From assembly GCF_026239555.1 (NCBI RefSeq), contig NZ_JAPIVP010000013.1:62001-126000 (forward strand): a DNA stretch of 64,000 nucleotides, in the 5' to 3' direction. A program made the translations under genes and the position numbers. This document shows positions 51,685 through 61,491 of this stretch, piece after piece. A model generated the notes under the pieces. The model saw only the letters and a program-made list of their open reading frames with translations, made no database searches and was not told the origin of the DNA. The first letter of the stretch is position 1. Every line of letters starts with the position of its first letter. The DNA is from Pedobacter sp. PF22-3 (GTDB lineage Bacteria > Bacteroidota > Bacteroidia > Sphingobacteriales > Sphingobacteriaceae).

Positions 51685-53556
51685 ATGAACCTTAGCAGAA
51701 TTTTCAGCCTCTTATTTTGTCTGTTTGTTTCTAATGAATTAATGGCTCAACAAACCGATTCGGCTTATGTGAGAGAAAACTATACCAAAATAGAACGGCA
51801 GATTCCCATGCGCGATGGGATTAAGTTATTCACTTCCATTTACATACCGAAAAATCAATCCAAAAAATATCCATTTTTAATTAACCGTACGCCATATACT
51901 GTTGCCCCTTATGGCGAAGATAAATATAAGCTAAGCCTGGGTAATTTCCCGGCCATGATGCGCGAAGGATTTATTTTTGTTTATCAGGATGTGCGTGGCC
52001 GTTGGATGAGTGAAGGTACTTTTACCGATATCCGCCCACAACTAACTGGTAAAAAATCTAAAACAGCAATTGATGAAAGTACGGATACTTACGATACTAT
52101 CGATTGGTTGGTTAAAAACGTAAAAGGAAACAATGGGAATGCTGGTATTTACGGCATTTCGTATCCTGGCTTCTATTCTACCACTTCATTGCCAAATGCC
52201 CACCCGGCACTAAAGGCTGTTTCTCCTCAGGCACCCGTTACCGATTGGTTTATGGGTGACGATTTCCACCACCGGGGTACATTATTTCTGATGGACGCCT
52301 TCAGTTTTATGAGCAGTTTTGGTGTACCGAGACCTAAACCGATTACACCAGATAAAGGGCCTAAAGGTTTTCCGTTTCCTATCCAGGATAATTATCGTTT
52401 TTATTTAGAAGCCGGATCAGTTAAAAATTTAAAAGATCGTTATTTTGCGGATAGTATTAAATTTTGGAACGATTTATTTAAACACCCAAACTTAGATACC
52501 TTCTGGAAAGCACGTTTAATTACCACTCATTTAACCAATGTAAAGCCTGCCGTAATGGTTGTGGGGGGCTTTTTCGATGCTGAAGATGCCTATGGAACTT
52601 TTGACACCTACAAAGCTATTGAAAAACAAAATCCCGGCGCCAACAATATCCTGGTTGCAGGGCCTTGGTTTCATGGAGGCTGGGTACGCAGTAATGGTTC
52701 TTTTCTTGGGGATATCAACTTTGGCAAAACCACCAGTATCGATTATCAACAGCAGTACGAACTACCTTTCTTTAAACATTATTTAAAAGGCGAAGGAGAT
52801 TTTAATGCCGCAGAAGCTAATATTTTTGTAACTGGGAGTAATGAATGGAAAAAATTCAATTCCTGGCCACCACAAGAGGTAGAAAGTAAAAATCTGTATT
52901 TACAACCCAATGGAAAGCTCAGTTTCGATAAAGTTGGCAGAACCGATAGCTGGGACGAATATGTAAGTGACCCCAACAATCCCGTTCCTTACCAGGACGG
53001 TGTTCAGGACAGACGTACCCGCGAATACATGATAGACGATCAGCGTTTTGCCGCCCGCCGCCCAGATGTTAAAACTTATCAGACTGATGCCTTAACAGCA
53101 GACATTACCCTAACCGGACCCTTGCTGGCCAATCTGGTAGTTTCTACCACCGGAACAGATGCCGATTATGTTGTAAAATTGATTGATGTTTACCCTGAAG
53201 ATGCACCAAACCCAGTACCAAACCCAAAAAACTTAATCATGGGCGGTTACGAAATGTTGGTACGAGGAGAAATTATGCGCGGAAAATACCGCAACAGTTT
53301 TGAAAAACCTGAAGCGTTTGTTCCTGGTGCCATTACCAAAGTAAATTATCCGCTGCCAGATGTAGCACATACCTTTAAAAAAGGACATAAAATTATGATC
53401 CAGATTCAAAATTCATGGTTTCCTTTGGCCGATCGCAATCCACAGAAATTTATGGATATCTATCATGCAGAACCACAGGATTTTCAAAAAGCAACACATA
53501 GAATTTATCATGATGTACACAACAGTTCTTTCCTTAGCGTTTCGATATTAAAATAA
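51685..53556 (+). CDS. Secreted CocE/NonD-family hydrolase, second copy type
   Basis: A 623-residue alpha/beta hydrolase with a signal peptide (about 1-22, ending LMAQ). It has PMRDGIKLFTSIYIP at the N-terminus, a hallmark of the CocE family, the nucleophile elbow GISYPGFYST, an acidic residue in VGGFFDAEDAYG, the base His in AGPWFHGGW, and the C-terminal jelly-roll (FKKGHKIMIQIQNSWFPLADRNP). It may hydrolyse acyl esters, amides or Xaa-Pro peptides in the periplasm. An exported M1 peptidase gene follows 71 bases later on the same strand, which would suit joint peptide degradation. It is only distantly similar to the gene at 4515-6269. Confidence 0.92.
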   Translation: MNLSRIFSLLFCLFVSNELMAQQTDSAYVRENYTKIERQIPMRDGIKLFTSIYIPKNQSKKYPFLINRTPYTVAPYGEDKYKLSLGNFPAMMREGFIFVYQDVRGRWMSEGTFTDIRPQLTGKKSKTAIDESTDTYDTIDWLVKNVKGNNGNAGIYGISYPGFYSTTSLPNAHPALKAVSPQAPVTDWFMGDDFHHRGTLFLMDAFSFMSSFGVPRPKPITPDKGPKGFPFPIQDNYRFYLEAGSVKNLKDRYFADSIKFWNDLFKHPNLDTFWKARLITTHLTNVKPAVMVVGGFFDAEDAYGTFDTYKAIEKQNPGANNILVAGPWFHGGWVRSNGSFLGDINFGKTTSIDYQQQYELPFFKHYLKGEGDFNAAEANIFVTGSNEWKKFNSWPPQEVESKNLYLQPNGKLSFDKVGRTDSWDEYVSDPNNPVPYQDGVQDRRTREYMIDDQRFAARRPDVKTYQTDALTADITLTGPLLANLVVSTTGTDADYVVKLIDVYPEDAPNPVPNPKNLIMGGYEMLVRGEIMRGKYRNSFEKPEAFVPGAITKVNYPLPDVAHTFKKGHKIMIQIQNSWFPLADRNPQKFMDIYHAEPQDFQKATHRIYHDVHNSSFLSVSILK

Positions 53557-53627
53557 GCCCATTGCGTGTCACCATTGCCCTGGTTCATGTCTCCACGAAC
53601 CGAGGCTTTGCTCAACCAACAAACCAA

Positions 53628-55280
53628 ATGAAAAAACTATTTATCCTTTTCGCGCTTGCTTTCAGTATTCCTGCTGCGCAGGCGCAGATGCTGGGCAAAA
53701 ACCAGGTAAACTCCAGGGCCGATAGTCTCCGTGGAACACTTACACCTTTACGTACCTGCTACGATATCAACTATTACCATTTAGACGTAAAAATTGATAT
53801 TGATCAGAAATCCATCGCCGGAAGCAACGAATTTGCGTTTACCGCCACGCAGGATTTCACCAAACTGCAGTTTGATCTTTTTGATAACCTGAAAATAGAA
53901 AAAGTAGTGTATAGGGGCACTGATTTACCTTTTACCCGCGAGTATAATGCTGTTTTTGTGTCCTTTCCCAAAGCAATTAAAAAAGGAAGTAAAGATAAAT
54001 TCACGGTTTTTTATTCAGGAAATCCCACTGTAGCTAAAACTCCACCCTGGGATGGTGGTTTTATCTTTAAAAAAGATGCTGCAGGCAATCCTTTTGTTTC
54101 TGTAGCCTGCCAGGGTTTAGGCGCCAGTGTATGGTGGCCCAATAAAGATCATCAGAGCGATGAAGTAGACAGTATGCTCATCAGCATTACTGTTCCTAAA
54201 ACTTTACAGGAAATATCCAATGGTAGACTGAGAAACACAGCAGATAAAGCCGATGGTTACAAACAGTACAATTGGTTTGTTGCCAACCCCATCAACAACT
54301 ATGATGTTACTTTTTACATTGGCAAATATGCCCATTGGCAAGATAGTTACGATGGCGAAAATGGCAAACTCAGTATAGATTATTGGGCTTTACAAACCGA
54401 TAGTGCCAAAGCTCGCCCACATTGGGATGCCGATGTTAAACCCATGTTAAAATGTTTTGAATATTGGTTTGGCCCATACCCATGGTACAAAGACGGTTAT
54501 AAACTGGTTCAGGCACCACATTTAGGTATGGAACATCAAAGTGCGGTAGCTTATGGCAATCAGTTTAAGCCAGGTTACTTAGGTAAAGATTTAAGTGGCA
54601 CCGGTCATGGCTTAAAATGGGATTTTATCACCATCCACGAGAGTGGCCACGAATGGTTCGGGAACAGCATTACCGCAAAAGATATTGCTGATATGTGGAT
54701 CCACGAAGGTTTCACCAATTATTCAGAGGTTCTTTTTACCGAATGTACTGAAGGTAAAGCCGAAGCTAACGAGTATGTAATTGGATTACAGAAAATCATC
54801 CGTAACGATGTACCTGTAATTGGTCCTTATGGTGTAAACAAAGAAGGTTCTGGCGATATGTATCCAAAGGGTGCGAATCTGGTCAGTATCATTCGCCAAC
54901 TCATCAATAACGATGAAAAGTTCAGGCAAATTCTGCGTGGATTAGGCAAAACATTCTATCATAAAACAGTAACCACCGCCGAAATCGAAAATTACATAGC
55001 CAAACAAAGCGGACTGAAATTAGATAAAGTTTTTGATCAGTATCTCCGTTATTCCAAGCCGCCTATTCTGGAATATAAGATCAGCAATGGTATCCTATCT
55101 TATCGTTGGCTAACTGATGTTAAAGGATTTGATATGCCCGTACGCGTAACCTTAAAAGTTAATGCTTATACTTTAATCAAACCTACCAACGATTGGAAAA
55201 CCATTAAAATTGATGCAAACATAAACGCTGATAACTTTAAACAGGATCCGCTATTTTATATTAACCTTAAAAAGGGTTAA
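53628..55280 (+). CDS. Exported M1-family metallopeptidase
   Basis: A 550-residue zinc aminopeptidase. I take ATG 53628 because it begins a signal peptide (MKKLFILFALAFSIPAAQA); the frame is open further up to 53562, but with non-homologous residues and a TTG start. The zinc-binding motif is HESGHEWFGN, with the third ligand Glu in WIHEGFTNYSE 18 residues on, exactly the HExxH-x18-E of M1. The exopeptidase motif GMEHQSAVAYG precedes it. N-terminal beta and C-terminal helical domains complete the family plan. It cleaves N-terminal residues of peptides in the periplasm, possibly acting with the CocE hydrolase just upstream. Confidence 0.93.
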   Translation: MKKLFILFALAFSIPAAQAQMLGKNQVNSRADSLRGTLTPLRTCYDINYYHLDVKIDIDQKSIAGSNEFAFTATQDFTKLQFDLFDNLKIEKVVYRGTDLPFTREYNAVFVSFPKAIKKGSKDKFTVFYSGNPTVAKTPPWDGGFIFKKDAAGNPFVSVACQGLGASVWWPNKDHQSDEVDSMLISITVPKTLQEISNGRLRNTADKADGYKQYNWFVANPINNYDVTFYIGKYAHWQDSYDGENGKLSIDYWALQTDSAKARPHWDADVKPMLKCFEYWFGPYPWYKDGYKLVQAPHLGMEHQSAVAYGNQFKPGYLGKDLSGTGHGLKWDFITIHESGHEWFGNSITAKDIADMWIHEGFTNYSEVLFTECTEGKAEANEYVIGLQKIIRNDVPVIGPYGVNKEGSGDMYPKGANLVSIIRQLINNDEKFRQILRGLGKTFYHKTVTTAEIENYIAKQSGLKLDKVFDQYLRYSKPPILEYKISNGILSYRWLTDVKGFDMPVRVTLKVNAYTLIKPTNDWKTIKIDANINADNFKQDPLFYINLKKG

Positions 55281-55437
55281 TCCCCGTCCAGACTTACGAA
55301 GTTTCCTTAGGCCTATAGCCCGTCTAACGTCGTAAGTTGGCCAACAAAGATAATTTTCAACTTGTGCAACATTTCTTAAAAACAACCGTCATATAAGAAA
55401 GGCTCATTATTCATCTAAAAAACAAAAATCTATACGC

Positions 55438-56169
55438 ATGAAAAAAATATTTGCCATATTATTAGCCTGCCTAACATTAAGTTTTAGCATTAATGCGGTT
55501 GCAAAAGATCAGATCAGTATCACCACTTCCAAAAATAACGGCGACGACAGAGACGTAAAAAATTTTAATGGCGTTGCAGCAGCAGGCCCTATAAATGTAA
55601 TTGTAACGCTCGGGAATAGCGAGAGCTGTCGCTTGGAAGGTGACGCGGAAGCAATAGCCTCGATTGTTACGGAAGTTAAAGGCAACATTTTGGTTATCCG
55701 TCCGCAAACCAGCATCACCAGTTGGTCTAGAAAATACGAAGGAAAAAAAATCACCGCTTATGTATCAGCAAAAGAATTGGCGAGTTTAACGGTTAGCGGC
55801 GATGGAAGCTTAGCCGTAAATGGAAAAATCAGCACAGGTAGTCTAACAACTACTGTGAGCGGATCAGGAAATATTAAGGCCTCTGCAGATGTAGATAATT
55901 ATAGTGGTGTAATCAGCGGATCAGGATCGATTAATATTACTGGAGGTGCAGATCATGCGAAAGTGGTGATCAGTAGCTCAGGCACTTTTTCTGGTAAATC
56001 TTTTTCTACAAAAACACTAACCAGCACCATTAGCGGTTCAGGAACGGTGAACATTGCCGTAAGCGATAGCATTAAAGCAGTCATCAGCGGTTCGGGAAAT
56101 GTAAATTATTCAGGCAATCCAACTGTAGATAAAACGGTTATTGGATCAGGTGGCGTAAGAAAAGTATAA
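55438..56169 (+). CDS. Head-GIN-domain (DUF2807) exported protein
   Basis: A 243-residue protein with a signal peptide (about 1-22). The mature part is a right-handed beta-helix-like series of short strands rich in SGSG/SGxG turns (LTVSGDGSLAVNG, TTVSGSGNIKASADV, VISGSGSINITGG, TISGSGTVNIAV), the putative auto-transporter adhesin head-GIN fold. It begins with FNGVAAAGPINVIVTLGN, the usual head. Function in Bacteroidota is unknown; surface display is likely. A clear terminator follows. The 157 bases upstream hold an ACTTACGA / TCGTAAGT inverted repeat (about 55293-55334). Confidence 0.9.
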   Translation: MKKIFAILLACLTLSFSINAVAKDQISITTSKNNGDDRDVKNFNGVAAAGPINVIVTLGNSESCRLEGDAEAIASIVTEVKGNILVIRPQTSITSWSRKYEGKKITAYVSAKELASLTVSGDGSLAVNGKISTGSLTTTVSGSGNIKASADVDNYSGVISGSGSINITGGADHAKVVISSSGTFSGKSFSTKTLTSTISGSGTVNIAVSDSIKAVISGSGNVNYSGNPTVDKTVIGSGGVRKV

Positions 56170-56193
56170 GATCAGATTCATCATCGTAGAAGG

Positions 56194-56225
56194 AACGCCC
56201 CGGAGAAATTTGGGGCGTTTTTTTT
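56194..56225 (+). terminator. Terminator of the head-GIN gene
   Basis: AACGCCCC pairs with GGGGCGTT over a 10-base loop, followed by a run of T, 24 bases past the stop codon. Confidence 0.9.
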
Positions 56226-56282
56226 ATATCCCTTTAGCTTACAAGCGTGATTTGAAAAGCAGGTTCAGTGCAAATATTAATG

Positions 56283-56522
56283 TCCGTCCCGCTATCATTT
56301 CAAGTCCTCATCCCGATGAAGGATCGGGTTTCCGGGCTTTCCATTCATATCGGGTTTAGTAACAATGGTTTCTGCACCCTGCAAACCCTAAAAATAAATT
56401 ACTGCTCTGCCCACCTAGCCCCGGTTGAAGCGGTACCCTGCAACGACCGAGGTACGAGGAAGTGAAGCGTACAAGCGTAAAACGGGAAGAAACTTATTGT
56501 TGTGTGCAAGCACTGCGCTCCA
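56283..56522 (-). repeat. Family B modular repeat, X-Y copy with hairpin tip
   Basis: Read on the minus strand it gives X (TGGAGCGCAGTGCTTGCA, CTTCACTTCCTCGTACCTCG, TTGCAGGGTACCGCTTC) and Y (ACCATTGTTACTAAACCCGA, AAAGCCCGGA). In Y, the usual tip is replaced by a hairpin CCCGATCCTTCATCGGG (56312-56328). No gene lies in it. Confidence 0.8.
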
Positions 56523-56607
56523 AAAAAATGTTTTCTTTAGCACACAAAAAACATATTGATCTGTTTTTGCTTTGAAACAATTATCTTCGTTTACCTATAT
56601 CTCACCC

Positions 56608-57372
56608 ATGAAAAAACCATTTTTAGCCTTTTTATTTTTCAGCATAACCTACCTTGCCTATTCGCAGGAAGAAACGCTCGATAAAAAATACCGCCCGGTA
56701 GTTACCAACTTTGTTAATGCCGTTAAAAGCGGAAATATTGACAAGTTGAGCAGCAAAATCAAATATCCATTAAACCGGACCTACCCGATTCCGCCCATTA
56801 AAAACAAACAGGAATTTGTTAAGCGGTACAAAGAAGTTTTTGATGATAATTTGATCAAAAAGATTATTAATGCTAAGGTTGCAACCGATTGGAAAGATGT
56901 TGGCTGGCGTGGCATTATGTTGTTAAATGGCGAGTTATGGCTTGATACCGATGGAAAATTAATTGCCGTTAATCACCAATCGAGGCTAGAAGCCAAAGAA
57001 CAGGCCAGATTGATAAATATTGATAAAAGCGGCCTTCACCCCTCAATCAGCAATTTTGCACAACCTGTTCTTGTTTTAGAAACGGCTCAGTACCGGATCA
57101 GGATTGATGATCTTGGTAACAACAATTACCGCTATGCCGCATGGCCTGTAAAAAGTAAAATGAGCGATAAGCCCAAATTAATTTTGACCAATGGGAAATT
57201 TAAACCTGATGGCAGTGGTGGAAATCATAATTATCAATTCAAAAGCGGTGACTATCTATATACCTGCTTCATCATTGTAATTGGCGAGAAAGATGCTCCA
57301 CCTGCCCAATTGGTAATCAGTAAGGCCGGAAAAGAAATATTATCTCAACCTGCGAAAAAAATCAATCTTTAA
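56608..57372 (+). CDS. Hypothetical exported protein
   Basis: A 254-residue protein. ATG 56608 opens a signal peptide (MKKPFLAFLFFSITYLAYSQ); the frame extends back to a TTG at 56572 but without a better start. The N-terminal half (FVNAVKSGNIDKLSSKIKYP, then a FVKRYKEVFDDNLIKKI helix) resembles small NTF2-like or stress proteins, while the second half is beta-rich (YRIRIDDLGNNNYRYAAW). I do not recognise a named family. It is followed by the DinB-type gene with 10 bases between, so both are probably co-transcribed. Confidence 0.7.
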   Translation: MKKPFLAFLFFSITYLAYSQEETLDKKYRPVVTNFVNAVKSGNIDKLSSKIKYPLNRTYPIPPIKNKQEFVKRYKEVFDDNLIKKIINAKVATDWKDVGWRGIMLLNGELWLDTDGKLIAVNHQSRLEAKEQARLINIDKSGLHPSISNFAQPVLVLETAQYRIRIDDLGNNNYRYAAWPVKSKMSDKPKLILTNGKFKPDGSGGNHNYQFKSGDYLYTCFIIVIGEKDAPPAQLVISKAGKEILSQPAKKINL

Positions 57373-57382
57373 TTGTTGAAAG

Positions 57383-57832
57383 ATGCTTGCCGAAACACTA
57401 AAAAAACTTTTTAACCGGGATCTCAGTAAGCTGAAATCCGAAATTGAAGCTTACCAGAAAGAGGAGAATCTTTGGCTGATAGACCATGGCATTGCAAATC
57501 CGGCAGGAAACCTTTGCCTGCACCTTGTCGGTAATCTTAATACCTACATCGGCGCTATTTTAGGTGGTACCGATTATGTCCGGAACCGCGAACTGGAATT
57601 TACATTAAAAGATATCCCTAAGCAGGAGCTGATCAACATGATTGAAGCTACCATAGGTGTTGTTAGCAAAACTTTAGATCAGGTAAGCAAGGAGCAGATG
57701 GATAACGAGTATCCGATACTGGTATTTGAAGAAAAAACCTCTACCGAATTTTTCCTCGTTCACCTCACCACACATTTAGCTTATCACCTGGGACAGATTA
57801 ATTACCATAGAAGGCTGTTGGATAGGGAATAG
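57383..57832 (+). CDS. DinB-superfamily (DUF1572) protein
   Basis: A 149-residue four-helix-bundle protein. The metal-binding histidines of the DinB fold are visible: His in GNLCLHLVGN, then HLTTHLAYHLGQINYHR near the C-terminus. Members bind a divalent metal and act as thiol-dependent transferases or unknown stress proteins. It starts 10 bases after the preceding gene. Confidence 0.88.
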   Translation: MLAETLKKLFNRDLSKLKSEIEAYQKEENLWLIDHGIANPAGNLCLHLVGNLNTYIGAILGGTDYVRNRELEFTLKDIPKQELINMIEATIGVVSKTLDQVSKEQMDNEYPILVFEEKTSTEFFLVHLTTHLAYHLGQINYHRRLLDRE

Positions 57833-57934
57833 AAGGTCAAGCGTGGGGCGTGAAGCGATCTGGCTTAGATTGTTGTTGGAAAGGAGTTAAGTTATTATCA
57901 GAACTTTGGTTTTAAAATCCAAAGTAAAACCATT

Positions 57935-58822
57935 ATGAAGCAACTATTGAACATAACAGTAAAATTTTATTTCATTTTTCAGATAATTGCATTAGGATCT
58001 TGCTCTACCAATCATGATTCCTATTTTAACAAAATCGCTAAAAATGATATTGACTTACCAAAATCAAAATCTGGTGATTGGCTGTTCAGCCACAAAGAAA
58101 TTGGGCAATCACTCATGCAGTTTAAAAAATCAAATCCACTTAAACCTACTGAAACAGCCAATTTGATTTATTTAAAACCGATTGGAAACTTTACCGAACT
58201 CCAGCTAAAAGAAATAGAAACTACCCGTCAGTATTTAGAAATATTTTTTCAGTTAAAAACCGTTACACTTAATAAAGTTAACAATGAGGTGGTTCCTGCA
58301 GGTTCCAGAAGAATTGGGCCACAGCAACATGAACAACTGTTGGCAACCTACCTCCGCGATACAGTAATCGCCAAAGAAAAACCCAAAAATGCAATTGCGA
58401 TAATGGGTATTACAGAAATGGATTTATATCCAAATCCAAAATGGAATTATGTTTTTGGCCTAGCATCTTACCAAGAAGGTTTAGCCGTTAGCTCAATATA
58501 CAGGCTGCAAAACAAGCCATTGTCAGAGAAAAATTTTAAATTAAGTCTCATCAGATTATTAAAAATAAGTTCACATGAAATCGGTCACATATTTGGCTTA
58601 AAACATTGCATTTATGCACAGTGTGTAATGAATGGAACAAACAGCATGTTAGAAACCGATAAAAGTATTTTAAGGTTATGTTCAAATTGCCAAAGCAAAT
58701 TAAACTCAAGTTTAAAATTCAGCAACGAGAAAAGATTAAAAGAGTTGATTTGCTTTTTTAAAAGCACTGGTATGAAAAACGATTTAATGATGCTGAATTC
58801 AGATCTTAGTGTTGTGAAATAA
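57935..58822 (+). CDS. Archaemetzincin-type zinc protease lipoprotein
   Basis: A 295-residue protein. The zinc motif is HEIGHIFGLKHC (HExxHxxGxxH followed by Cys), then CVMNGTNSM and LCSNC, the C-x4-CxM...CxxC zinc-site cysteines of archaemetzincins. ITEMDLYPNPKWNYVFGLASY matches the family's strand before the catalytic helix. Known members are mostly cytosolic; here the N-terminus is a lipoprotein-type signal peptide (LGSC, Cys23), so the enzyme would be exported. The signal is inferred from its hydrophobic core and lipobox. Neighbours give no partner. Confidence 0.85.
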   Translation: MKQLLNITVKFYFIFQIIALGSCSTNHDSYFNKIAKNDIDLPKSKSGDWLFSHKEIGQSLMQFKKSNPLKPTETANLIYLKPIGNFTELQLKEIETTRQYLEIFFQLKTVTLNKVNNEVVPAGSRRIGPQQHEQLLATYLRDTVIAKEKPKNAIAIMGITEMDLYPNPKWNYVFGLASYQEGLAVSSIYRLQNKPLSEKNFKLSLIRLLKISSHEIGHIFGLKHCIYAQCVMNGTNSMLETDKSILRLCSNCQSKLNSSLKFSNEKRLKELICFFKSTGMKNDLMMLNSDLSVVK

Positions 58823-59125
58823 ACTTAAGCTTTATTTAATCCAATGGTATAACAAATCTTCACCTTACAGACAACCAAAATCTTAAAAGACGACGAATCC
58901 GTTATCGGTTAGCCATTGGCGGCTCTGGCTAAGCAATGAAATCGAAGAATTTTCATATCTCGACCTGATCTCGTTAGTAAACGAAAAAGTAATCAGCATA
59001 CAAATCAAAAATGCTCCAATATGCCAATTACCTTTAAGGAGATGATATTTCTCGAGCGATCATTGTTGTAAATTCAATTTTTCATTGGATGAAACAATCT
59101 TTACAGCATTGCTATTCAACACAAA
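58823..59125. other. Gene-free intergenic stretch
   Basis: No frame with protein-like content and a start is visible. Short motifs such as GATTGGTTAGCC are unremarkable. A family D repeat follows. Confidence 0.4.
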
Positions 59126-59159
59126 AGATTGCTTCTTCGCTCCTCCCCGCAATGACGAC
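59126..59159. repeat. Family D intergenic repeat
   Basis: GATTGCTTCTTCGCTCCTCC followed by CCGCAATGACGA is an imperfect palindrome. It matches 29010-29050 (GATTGCTTC ... CGCAATGACG). Confidence 0.75.
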
Positions 59160-59390
59160 TTTTCTATTTAAATGTGTCGATTATAGAGGTCCGTTTTAGA
59201 AAACAAACAAAAGATTTGTGATGATAGATACAAGTGGATCATCATTGCAATCCCTAAGATTCGGGAAGAAATCTTTTAACTATGCTAAATATTTCGCGAG
59301 GGATTCTGGTGCAATATCAACATTAGCCAGGTGAATTCTCCGTGCTTTTCTGTGTTTCCGCGGCTATTATTTAAAGAAGACATGCAAAAC

Positions 59391-59412
59391 AAAAAAGGAG
59401 GCTTAAGCCTCC
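59391..59412 (-). terminator. Terminator of the 296-residue outer-membrane protein gene
   Basis: GGAGGCTTAAGCCTCC is a perfect 16-base palindrome, 12 bases past the stop codon, followed by TTTTTT on the minus strand. Confidence 0.85.
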
Positions 59413-59423
59413 TCCAATATCTT

Positions 59424-60314
59424 TTAAAACTGAACCCCGATCAGCCACATATTTTCAATGTAGTTAATTTTCTGACTAGCGTGGTCATATTCATCCCAGC
59501 CTGTGGTATGTACGTTTGTTAAATTAGTGGCACCAAATTTTGTGGTATTCTGCAGATAAACATTTTTCCAGACATAAAACTTAAGTCCGATTTTAGCCGA
59601 AACACCATAGCCAGAAATGTTCCAGTGGTTGTTTCTGCCTAGGCCAAACAAACGTACATCAGAACGTGGCACCATAATTCCACCACCTAAACCCGTTTCT
59701 AAGGTTAACGAAGTATTTCCTCCCGGTGCTACCCAGATATCATCATAACGTTCTACCTCAATATTGGCATAGTTAAAACCATCGGTATGCTCATAAGTGA
59801 GCGTGCTTTCTTTAACATTTACAAGTTGTCCATTATAATCGCCTGCCAATGCACCAGTGGCCACATTTTCAGGTGTAATATTAGCTCCTATATGTCCGGT
59901 AATGGCTACAGTTTGTGGAATATCCATTACATATTTCATGTGGTCCCAGCCAATAGAGATACTATAATTATCTTTGATAAAATACCCGACACGGATATTA
60001 TACTGTGGTACAGTAATCAATCCAGGATTTAAATAGTCCCAGCTTAATTTCGATTGCCGATCATGTGCAACTACATCTTTCATTGTAAAATCGTAGTTCG
60101 GCCCCTGAAACCTGATATCGCTTTTACCGTACCAGGAACTATTATACCCCCAGTGGAAAAAAAAATCGCCTTTACGCGAAAAATTTCTTTTATGTTCCGG
60201 GTTAAACAAGCTTTTCGAAGTCGGCGTATGATCTGTTGTTGAGCTTTGAACCTCTTGTGCATGCATCCGCTTGCCAAACAAGAGTGCTAAAAATAGGATG
60301 GTAATTTTTTTCAC
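59424..60314 (-). CDS. Hypothetical outer-membrane beta-barrel protein
   Basis: A 296-residue protein with a signal peptide (about 1-19, ending MHAQ). The mature part alternates hydrophobic and polar residues with many aromatic residues (DFFFHWGYNSSWYGKSDI, IRVGYFIKDNYSISIGWD). It ends in an aromatic C-terminal strand (NMWLIGVQF), as do outer-membrane barrels. No named family recognised. A second barrel gene follows upstream on the minus strand, 85 bases apart, perhaps in one transcript. Confidence 0.75.
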   Translation of the reverse strand: MKKITILFLALLFGKRMHAQEVQSSTTDHTPTSKSLFNPEHKRNFSRKGDFFFHWGYNSSWYGKSDIRFQGPNYDFTMKDVVAHDRQSKLSWDYLNPGLITVPQYNIRVGYFIKDNYSISIGWDHMKYVMDIPQTVAITGHIGANITPENVATGALAGDYNGQLVNVKESTLTYEHTDGFNYANIEVERYDDIWVAPGGNTSLTLETGLGGGIMVPRSDVRLFGLGRNNHWNISGYGVSAKIGLKFYVWKNVYLQNTTKFGATNLTNVHTTGWDEYDHASQKINYIENMWLIGVQF

Positions 60315-60399
60315 GCGGCAAATTGAGCAAAAAGACCAATCATTTACAACAGGTTTAACATTTCGCCAGAGTTGTTACGCAAAAAATGACTTTAAAACA

Positions 60400-61107
60400 T
60401 TAAAACCTCGTGTAAACAGCCAGCTGGATAATGTTGTTAATTGTATTATTATTTAGTCCATGGGAAGCCTGGTTCATATAGCCGGCTTCCAGATCAAACT
60501 TTTTTGAAAAGCGGTATCCCACAGCAAGATAGGCTCTGTTTTGATCAAAAACACTATTGTTGATTTTATCCTTATTCTGAAGATTTAAAAACACCTCGTT
60601 TTGCAAAGCCAAAAATGGACCTTTTGTAAACGTTGGCTGATTTTTTTGCAATGGCTGGACTAACCTTAAGAAATAACGGAAACGCTGCGAAAACACATCT
60701 TCACCCGAACGACCGATAAAACGTTGTTCTAACCTAATCCTGTGACTGGCAAATGCCGAGCTGATTTTATGATTGTAAATGTACTGTTCAAAGATACGGT
60801 GTTCGTGAAACAGATTGTTATTGCCGCCTGTCAGATTCATATCAGTAGTTTGCCACAAATAACCTAAAGCTACATTATGTTTGTCGTTAATAAAATATTG
60901 CAACGCAGGCCGCACCAAAGTATTTCTTACATAACTCCAATCATCGGCTGAACGAACCTGAACATCAAATTGCAACCCCCATTTATCATTAAATTTGGTG
61001 TTATTTAAAAACATAAACCAACCCGAATTTTGATGTTGGGTTTGTGCATATAGCTTTCCAGCAGCCATGATGAAAACCATCGCGGCAGATAATAATATTT
61101 TTTTCAT
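60400..61107 (-). CDS. DUF2490 outer-membrane protein
   Basis: A 235-residue protein with a signal peptide (about 1-21, ending LYAQ). It has QNSGWFMFLNNTKFNDKWGLQ at the mature N-terminus and repeated amphipathic strands (LQYFINDKHNVALGYLWQTT, SHRIRLEQRF, RFRYFLRLVQPL), the usual DUF2490 content, and ends YTRF. The family is a small outer-membrane beta-barrel of unknown role. Confidence 0.85.
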   Translation of the reverse strand: MKKILLSAAMVFIMAAGKLYAQTQHQNSGWFMFLNNTKFNDKWGLQFDVQVRSADDWSYVRNTLVRPALQYFINDKHNVALGYLWQTTDMNLTGGNNNLFHEHRIFEQYIYNHKISSAFASHRIRLEQRFIGRSGEDVFSQRFRYFLRLVQPLQKNQPTFTKGPFLALQNEVFLNLQNKDKINNSVFDQNRAYLAVGYRFSKKFDLEAGYMNQASHGLNNNTINNIIQLAVYTRF

Positions 61108-61491
61108 AAAAAGATAAACCGGTTTTACCTGTGTGGCGCTAAATTAATAGAATTATGGCAAAATAAGGAAGAGTTGTTAAATAGTTAGAACATCGGAGGT
61201 CTGAAGCCTTGAGTCCTAAGTCTAATTTAATAATCTCGAAGTCTAATCGCCAAATAAAAATGCTTAGTAACTATAACTCTGTGTGCTCTGTGCCTTTTCT
61301 CCATTGCCTCGGTGTTAAAAATGACACCAATCTCATCTACTTCTTTGCGAAAACCTTTGCCCACTTTACAGTTAAAAACAAAATTCATTTAACGTTAAAC
61401 GATTAAAAATATATCTTCGTTAAAGATTTGGGCATTAAGACATCTTAATTGCGCTTATTTTTAACATTACAAAACGTAAAAAAGAACAAAA
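61108..61491. other. Intergenic stretch, divergent DUF2490/fabV region
   Basis: It includes a degenerate GTCTGAAGCCTTGAGTCCTA tract (about 61199-61218) of the same kind as near 8160 and 18751, and a CTCTGTGTGCTCTGTGCC tract (61276-61293). No gene is seen and no convincing TAnnTTTG box for fabV. Confidence 0.5.

Noticed and set aside
59331..59522. 63-codon plus-strand frame
   Set aside because: It overlaps the terminator and 3' end of the minus-strand barrel gene and has no start context.
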